64,000 bases of DNA from Streptococcus gallolyticus subsp. gallolyticus DSM 16831 (lineage in GTDB: Bacteria > Bacillota > Bacilli > Lactobacillales > Streptococcaceae). How positions within the stretch are numbered: the stretch's first letter is position 1; each line of letters opens with the position of its first letter. Position numbers and translations under genes: made by a program. Below are positions 58,744-64,000 of the stretch, piece after piece. Under the pieces are notes generated by a model, which saw nothing but the letters and a program-made list of their open reading frames with translations, made no database searches and was not told the DNA's origin. The stretch covers positions 204,001-268,000 of the forward strand of contig NZ_CP018822.1 in the NCBI RefSeq assembly GCF_002000985.1, written 5' to 3'.

Positions 58744-59035
58744 GTCTTTCCTCGTATTCTGGATAGTCTTCATCAAAGAAATCTGCGATTGCTTCTGGAT
58801 TAGAAGCAGTCACTTTGATAACATTTGAGTTTGCCAAAGCTAGTCTTTCTAAAGGATTATCAGAAATAGCATGGACTTGTTTTCTTAAATCAAATGGCAA
58901 TCCATTCACCTCCTTTGATTTTTGTAAGAACATCACGAAAGCGTCACCTACAGAAGTTCCTAAGGATTTGTATAGTACCGATACTTCATCTAGTAATTCT
59001 GAATCTACTCGCTTTTGAAACATTTTTTTAGTCAT
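58730..59035 (-). CDS. Antitoxin of the MazF-type pair
   Basis: I chose ATG 59035 (MTKKMFQKRV), 5 nt after AGAGGTG, giving 101 aa. The N-terminal part is RelB/DinJ-like ribbon-helix-helix (KRVDSELLDEVSVLYKSLGTSVGDAFVMFLQKS), and the acidic C-terminus (ADFFDEDYPEYEE) should cover the toxin. It is co-transcribed with the toxin. Confidence 0.78.
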   Translation of the reverse strand: MTKKMFQKRVDSELLDEVSVLYKSLGTSVGDAFVMFLQKSKEVNGLPFDLRKQVHAISDNPLERLALANSNVIKVTASNPEAIADFFDEDYPEYEERHGQL

Positions 59036-59091
59036 ACAATCACCTCTTTTGTACTTCAATTGTACGACAAATGTAGTTTTTTGTCAAATTT

Positions 59092-60147
59092 TTACTTCCC
59101 AATCACGTATGTAAATTGGTTAGCTGTTGCTTTATCAAATGTGCGGTAAGAAACCACTCCAAGCCCTTTGGCATTGGCTTCTGAAATGAGGATAGACCCG
59201 TCTGATTTGACCTGCTCCACAAATGCAATGTGTCCATAAGTTGGGTCTGCGCCAGCTTGACCAGGAGAGAAGCTAAGAGCACTATGCTCAGTTGGTGTAT
59301 GTGTGGTTTGGTAGCCTACTTTCTGCTTCCAATCCCCACCATTGCCCATATAAGGGTCAAAATGAACGTCCACCTCTTCGGCTCGGTTATAGACAAACCA
59401 TGTACATTGTCCCCAAGGATAAGTCGCAGAAGTATAGTTAGAAGTGTTGATTGCCTTTGTAAGGCTATATCCAGCTGGCACTCCATCAGAAGTTACGCCT
59501 CCACCGTCTCGTGTTTTGGCATTGGCTGTATCACCTGTTAAAGTGTCTTTGAAGATGTCATACCATTTTCTCGCATTCTTTTTTAGGTCACTAGCTTTGG
59601 TTTGACCGTCTGATAAAGCGACCCCTTCATAATGTTCTGACCAATAAAGGGCTGCCTCTTCAGGGTCAGTTGCTTTTTGCATTTCTGTTTTGACTTTGCT
59701 ATAAGAGCCGTTTAGCTCGGTAGATAAAAGGTCTAGTTCAATATCAGAATCTAATTTCTTTTGTTTTGCCTTTGACCAGCGATTGCCATTGATAGTAGAA
59801 GACCAGCCCGACCATTGGAAATAGCCAGCCACACCGCCACCTGTATTAACTGCTTTAGGGTCAAAGCCACTTTCACGTTCCGCAACGGCTAAACTTCCAG
59901 AAGCTCCTGCGATAGTAAAGTGTTCTTGTGAGAGTTCATGATTCAGAATTTTGATGACATCACTTGCCCGTTCTTCTGAAATATTGGCTTTTTGAGCCAC
60001 CTCTTTAGCAGTTAGTTTCGTTTGTAGTCCTTTGGCTTGCCCATTGGAAGACGCACTACCCGCAAAAGCTCCCATGATAATGACGACTAAGAACAAAGGT
60101 AAAAACAGAGCACTTAAAGCACTAACAATTACTAATTTTTTCTTCAT
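59092..60147 (-). CDS. CwlT-like bifunctional cell-wall hydrolase
   Basis: This 351-aa protein resembles Orf14/CwlT of Tn916. A signal anchor (residues about 5-30) is followed by a lysozyme-like domain with AERESGFDP (catalytic Glu90) and GYFQWSGW, then a CHAP amidase/endopeptidase domain from about residue 240 with Cys248 (YPWGQCTWFVYNR) and His306 (YGHIAFVE). It opens the peptidoglycan for the conjugation channel. Confidence 0.93.
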   Translation of the reverse strand: MKKKLVIVSALSALFLPLFLVVIIMGAFAGSASSNGQAKGLQTKLTAKEVAQKANISEERASDVIKILNHELSQEHFTIAGASGSLAVAERESGFDPKAVNTGGGVAGYFQWSGWSSTINGNRWSKAKQKKLDSDIELDLLSTELNGSYSKVKTEMQKATDPEEAALYWSEHYEGVALSDGQTKASDLKKNARKWYDIFKDTLTGDTANAKTRDGGGVTSDGVPAGYSLTKAINTSNYTSATYPWGQCTWFVYNRAEEVDVHFDPYMGNGGDWKQKVGYQTTHTPTEHSALSFSPGQAGADPTYGHIAFVEQVKSDGSILISEANAKGLGVVSYRTFDKATANQFTYVIGK

Positions 60148-60155
60148 CTTCCCTC

Positions 60156-60383
60156 CTAAGTCTTCACATAGATTGTCATCATCACTGTTTCAAATCGCCA
60201 TTGAGCCGTTAAAATGAGAGGATTTTCTTTAATAGTTGCTAACAGTTGCTCCTTCTCAGCCTCTTTTACTGAAAATAAAAGGAGAAAGTCAATAGAAGGC
60301 TTTCTCCTTTCATAGGCAAGGGCAACCGCATTGTTCACCGTCTGTTCAAAACCTCTTTTAGAATAAATGCGTGTATTCATCAT
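60156..60383 (-). CDS. Small conjugation-region protein, unknown
   Basis: This 75-aa protein (MMNTRIYSKRGFEQTVNNAV) has no domain I recognise and no membrane span. Its start overlaps the trbL-like stop by 4 bp, which implies translational coupling and a role in transfer. Confidence 0.65.
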   Translation of the reverse strand: MMNTRIYSKRGFEQTVNNAVALAYERRKPSIDFLLLFSVKEAEKEQLLATIKENPLILTAQWRFETVMMTIYVKT

Positions 60384-62317
60384 TCCTTTCCTCCTCTCAA
60401 TCGTGCTAATTCCTCTATTATCTGATGTTTACGGTTGATATTGACTTTTAATTTATCGTCTTTTGGTAAGGTTTTACGATAGTTCCTGATAAAGGCATTT
60501 GAACCTTGCGCTTGGTATAGTGCTTCATCATCTTTGTAAGGTTCTAGTTCCTTTTCAAGTTTATTGATATGATGTTTCTGTCTCCAAGAGAGGCGATTTT
60601 GACGCCGTTCTTCAAACTCTTCCTGTTCTCTGCTTTGCTTTGTATCCATTAGCATTAGCGGAGAAGGTTCTGTGTCAAAAGGTTGAACGCTTGTGTCTTC
60701 TTCCTGAATAGCAGATTCAAAAGTCTCCATTGGCATATCTGGTTCTTGAAACGGTGTTGTTACCTCGTCAGAAGCGCCTGTTTCTTCAAAGGAAGAAGTA
60801 GTGGGTGTTTCCTCCTCGTCATTTTCTGGAGGCGTTGAAGTTCCTGTTTTTTCTGAAGTCGGATGTGGATTTGAAAAAAGACTTTTCATCTGCTTACCAG
60901 CATTCATGAAGAGTCCCACTCCAAATCCTGCTCCAGCAAGGGAAAAATTTCCGGATGTTTGAGCCATTTCAAAGGCGTTAGTGGCTTTTGCCGGCAGCTG
61001 CTTCATGGTTTCTTGTCCATTTGTCACGGTTTCTTTGACTTTGGTATTTACCTCATCAAACGTAATCTTAGCTCGTGAGCCGAGTAACAATTCAATCAAT
61101 TCTCCTTTGTATTTCCAAAGCAACCAATAAATCACACCTTTGGCACAAACAGAGATGATTAGTTTAAAGAGAGCGCTAAAAGTAGACAAGGAAGAAAAAT
61201 CTCCAATGACCTTGTCAAAGCCACTACTTACTAAGTTTTCAATGATTTTTTCAAGGTAAAGTAAAGCCAAAGTTAACAGGCTTGTAATGGCTGGAAAGGC
61301 AAGACCTCCAAACATGACCTTAAAAACTCCAAAGAGAATATCTTGCATTTTGGGAATAAAGGAAACCAAAAGGGTAATAGGGAAAAGAAGAATCATGATA
61401 AGGACAAGGGCTTGTGCAAGGACATTGAGCAACTGAATTAAAACAATAGGAATGGCAATGACAATCGCTTCTACCATTTTAAAAAGGATATAGAAGAACT
61501 TAACAGGGATATAGTCAGGAATAGCCGATACCCAACGGTTTTTCTCTTTATCATCGTTAGCTCCGTCTCCCATTTTTAAGTAATCATTCCTATCAGCGGT
61601 AGAAACGGCTTTAAACTTGCCTGATTTATCTAAGCTGCCTAGGACTTTTGAATCCTCAAACGGTTTTTCTTCTCCTGTTTGCCGGTCTTTGTATTTTCCG
61701 TTTTCTTGCCCCGTATTAACAAAAAGATAGGCTTTATAAGAAGTTTCTGCGATATAAGAATCAGCGATAGAAGACCCTACCTTTAAAGATTGATTTTCTC
61801 CATAGGAGACGGATACATTGGAAATGTGATGAATCGTGGTACTGGCGATACTGTCTACTGTGTTGAGCAGATACAATCCACCAGAAGTTCCAGCAACTGT
61901 CCCAAACCAACCAAAGCCTAGAAAGAGAACCAGAAGGACATGAAGCAATTTTCGAGAGAAATTGCCTTTAGAAATGAGGAACTGATAAAAGAGATAAAAA
62001 GCCAAGCAAAGGAGAAGCAGAAAGACTAATGATGATTGAGCCACACCAGAAGTAGCTCCTGTAAAGCCTCGCCAAATGGATTGAGCTCCATTGAAGACAT
62101 ATTGCTTGTAAGTATCGTAAAGATGGACATTTTCTAAAATCCGAATCATCAAGGAGAAGAAACCAACAATGAGGTTAAGGAGGAAAAAGGGGAAGTTGAC
62201 AAAGATTTCGTTGAACATCACCCAGATTCCGCTAATATCCAAAAATCCAGTTTGTACTGTATAAGATTTTAAAGAAAAAATATCCATGCCCTTTAATTTT
62301 TCAAATGCTTCTTGCAC
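60380..62317 (-). CDS. TrbL/VirB6-like membrane protein (Orf15-like)
   Basis: This 645-aa protein has about seven membrane spans between residues 30 and 410, including VFLLLLCLAFYLFYQFLI and FYILFKMVEAIVIAIPIVLI. A low-complexity Thr/Glu/Pro region (about 475-570) and a basic C-terminal coiled region follow. This layout matches the channel proteins of Tn916-family elements (Orf15). It lies between the cwlT-like and virB4-like genes. Confidence 0.87.
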   Translation of the reverse strand: MQEAFEKLKGMDIFSLKSYTVQTGFLDISGIWVMFNEIFVNFPFFLLNLIVGFFSLMIRILENVHLYDTYKQYVFNGAQSIWRGFTGATSGVAQSSLVFLLLLCLAFYLFYQFLISKGNFSRKLLHVLLVLFLGFGWFGTVAGTSGGLYLLNTVDSIASTTIHHISNVSVSYGENQSLKVGSSIADSYIAETSYKAYLFVNTGQENGKYKDRQTGEEKPFEDSKVLGSLDKSGKFKAVSTADRNDYLKMGDGANDDKEKNRWVSAIPDYIPVKFFYILFKMVEAIVIAIPIVLIQLLNVLAQALVLIMILLFPITLLVSFIPKMQDILFGVFKVMFGGLAFPAITSLLTLALLYLEKIIENLVSSGFDKVIGDFSSLSTFSALFKLIISVCAKGVIYWLLWKYKGELIELLLGSRAKITFDEVNTKVKETVTNGQETMKQLPAKATNAFEMAQTSGNFSLAGAGFGVGLFMNAGKQMKSLFSNPHPTSEKTGTSTPPENDEEETPTTSSFEETGASDEVTTPFQEPDMPMETFESAIQEEDTSVQPFDTEPSPLMLMDTKQSREQEEFEERRQNRLSWRQKHHINKLEKELEPYKDDEALYQAQGSNAFIRNYRKTLPKDDKLKVNINRKHQIIEELARLRGGKE

Positions 62318-62329
62318 AAGCTCACCTCC

Positions 62330-64000
62330 TTAAGATGCGTATTTATTTTCAAGATTGGAAGAAACCGTAGCTTTCATTGGTTTTAGAAGCGGGTCAATAC
62401 TATCAAAAATGTTATAAATGGAAATCATATTGAGATTGCCATAAACATCTTTATAGAGGCATTGACCTGAAATCATATTCTTTATCCATTCCAGATTTTC
62501 TTCATTATCCGTTAGTCCAACGTGTTCTAAAATGTCGGAAAGTTCATTATCTTCTCTAAAGGCAAAGAGTGTCCCAAATCCTGTAGTATCATCATCTCCT
62601 TCAGCGTCATGGACGGATTGCGTAATCAGGCAGAGGACATTATTAAAGAAACGTCCAACACGGCGCATGGATTGAATAACGGCTCGTCCTTCTGCCGACT
62701 TCATCAGTACCCACGCTTCATCAAAGAATTCAATAGTATCTTCATAACGATTGAGTTCTCCAAAGCGTGTACAAAAAGCTCCCAAAGCAAACATCAGCGC
62801 TGTAGAATTGATTTCTTTATCTTCTGGGGTGACATCTTGTTGAGTGTCTTTATCTGGTAAGGATAAGTCCGCTACTTCTAAAACAGTCACCCGTTTATCA
62901 TAGGACAATCCTTCTACATTGCCGTCTGAAAAAGCCAATTCCAAAATAGAATTTTCAACAATAGATGTTAGATAGTCTCCCACTTCAAAGATAGCACTAT
63001 CTGGATTATTGGTGAGCTCTTGGAGGACGTGTTTTAACCCAACCGTTTCTCCCGCTTGTCTTTGAGCCACCACTTTGTTAATTGCTCTAGAAATAGCGGT
63101 CATTTGCTTCATGGTGACCTTAATTCGCTTGTTAGAGAAAATGAGGTAATTGAGCATATTCTTTGAAACCGAAACAGCGTCATCTTTATCGAGCATGACA
63201 ATTGGGTCAAGAGCTCCATGATTGGATTTCACCTTACTATCTAAGGTGACAAAGTTTATCTGTTTGATATGTTTAGCCAGAAGCGGGAACCGTTTTTCAA
63301 AGTCTGGGTGGTGGGCAATTGCTTCAAAGTGTTTTCGGATAGAGCGTTTCGGGTCAACATACAAGCATTTTACATCTTGAAGAGAGGTGAGGAGAAAGAT
63401 AAGTTCTGCCAAAAAGGATTTTCCTTCACCCGTTGCGCCAGTAATCAGGATATGTGGGTTCTTCGTGAGCTTCCCTGCAATCCCTTCTTTATTTCCAACG
63501 GTCGCATTAAAGAGCACCATATTTTTAGACGCTTCTTGTGCTTTTTCAATACTTTCCCACCGTCCTGTCCAATTATCCACCCGTCCGATATGCCAGCCAA
63601 TATGGTTTCCTGAAGCTGTATTGGTAAAGGGCATTAACTCCGCAAAACCTCTTGGAGTGACATAATGTGTCCACGTTCTGGTCTTATTTTCAAGTGGTCG
63701 ACCATAGAGGAGAGACTGGAAGAGGTAAGGCGTATCATGGCTAGCTTCACTGACCTCTACGTGCATATCCTCAAAGTAACTTAAGACCACCTGACGGCGA
63801 CGTCGTAATTGGGACAGGTTAGACGCAGCAATAATGAGATAAGCTCCGTATTCAATGACTTCTTCTTTCCCACCAACTTTTTTCATCAAGTCTTTGAGAG
63901 ACATTGCCCCCAGAATGATTTCATCTTGTTGGACGGTATCGGTACTTTCTGCCTCATTCATAATGTTGCGGTAGCGAATATTAGAACGTGCCATTCGCCC
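62330..64000 (-). CDS. VirB4-type conjugation ATPase, partial (Orf16-like)
   Basis: At least 554 residues are seen; the frame has no stop before the window edge, so the first ~250 residues of a typical VirB4/Orf16 protein (about 800 aa) probably lie outside. Walker A is GATGEGKS (residues 186-193 from the Met at 63994), Walker B is in EDTIEFFDEAWVLM, and the FxTRF-type motifs follow. It powers the transfer apparatus. Confidence 0.93.
   Translation of the reverse strand, partial: GRMARSNIRYRNIMNEAESTDTVQQDEIILGAMSLKDLMKKVGGKEEVIEYGAYLIIAASNLSQLRRRRQVVLSYFEDMHVEVSEASHDTPYLFQSLLYGRPLENKTRTWTHYVTPRGFAELMPFTNTASGNHIGWHIGRVDNWTGRWESIEKAQEASKNMVLFNATVGNKEGIAGKLTKNPHILITGATGEGKSFLAELIFLLTSLQDVKCLYVDPKRSIRKHFEAIAHHPDFEKRFPLLAKHIKQINFVTLDSKVKSNHGALDPIVMLDKDDAVSVSKNMLNYLIFSNKRIKVTMKQMTAISRAINKVVAQRQAGETVGLKHVLQELTNNPDSAIFEVGDYLTSIVENSILELAFSDGNVEGLSYDKRVTVLEVADLSLPDKDTQQDVTPEDKEINSTALMFALGAFCTRFGELNRYEDTIEFFDEAWVLMKSAEGRAVIQSMRRVGRFFNNVLCLITQSVHDAEGDDDTTGFGTLFAFREDNELSDILEHVGLTDNEENLEWIKNMISGQCLYKDVYGNLNMISIYNIFDSIDPLLKPMKATVSSNLENKYAS

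Larger units (their letters stand above)
56628..64000 (-). mobile_element. Integrative conjugative element (Tn916-superfamily-like), left part
   Basis: It has an integrase, an Xis remnant, a toxin-antitoxin pair and the conjugation genes cwlT-like, trbL/virB6-like and virB4-like in Tn916 order (orf14, orf15, orf16), all on the minus strand. Its right end is outside the window. Confidence 0.82.

Overview
The window is low-GC Firmicute DNA and reads as a Streptococcus chromosome, most likely of the S. bovis/S. equinus complex (S. gallolyticus, S. lutetiensis and relatives). This rests on gene content and order (msm raffinose operon beside galKTE, uppS-cdsA-eep-proS-polC, pnp-cysE-cysS-mrnC-rlmB-yacP-degV, rplM-rpsI) and on protein sequences I recognise as streptococcal. 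The species is an inference. I saw no rRNA, tRNA or CRISPR array.

Positions 1-14,629 form a galactoside block. An AraC regulator (msmR) diverges from aga-msmE-msmF-msmG-gtfA: raffinose or melibiose enters through the MsmEFG ABC transporter, alpha-galactosidase releases galactose, and sucrose phosphorylase splits the sucrose left from raffinose. dexB follows with its own promoter and operators. GalR diverges from galK-galT-galE, the Leloir genes that take the released galactose to UDP-glucose. No msmK-type ATPase gene is present. A 388-bp gap between msmG and gtfA holds a series of hairpins, two of which share end sequences.

Positions 14,689-47,748 are mostly housekeeping: yajC, uppS, cdsA, eep/rseP, proS, polC, def, rpsO, adhE, pnp, cysE, cysS, mrnC, rlmB, yacP, degV, panE, rplM and rpsI, with small regulators and membrane proteins between them. 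Three genes here (rpiR-type, a small membrane protein, rlmB) have an extended -10 box exactly 6 nt before ATG, which predicts leaderless mRNAs. One HTH-membrane regulator has ATA where its start codon should be, after a 6-codon leader ORF.

From 47,734 to the window end, two integrative elements sit in tandem in the 3' end of rpsI. The first (47,734-56,646) is a mobilizable element. It has a tyrosine integrase, a divergent repressor switch, an Xis-like protein, a RepA_N-type initiator, an Spx-like/HTH fusion protein, a DnaD-like replication protein with internal 15-bp repeats, a pMV158-type oriT with a MobV relaxase, an unknown protein and a RelBE-type toxin-antitoxin pair. It ends in a silently diverged copy of the last 16 codons of rpsI. 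There the second element begins, a Tn916-superfamily-like conjugative element on the minus strand that runs off the window. It has an integrase, an excisionase broken by a frameshift in a 7-nt homopolymer, a MazF-type toxin-antitoxin pair, a CwlT-like cell-wall hydrolase, a TrbL/VirB6-like membrane protein and a VirB4-type ATPase. The second element could supply conjugation functions to the first, and the broken excisionase may limit its own excision.
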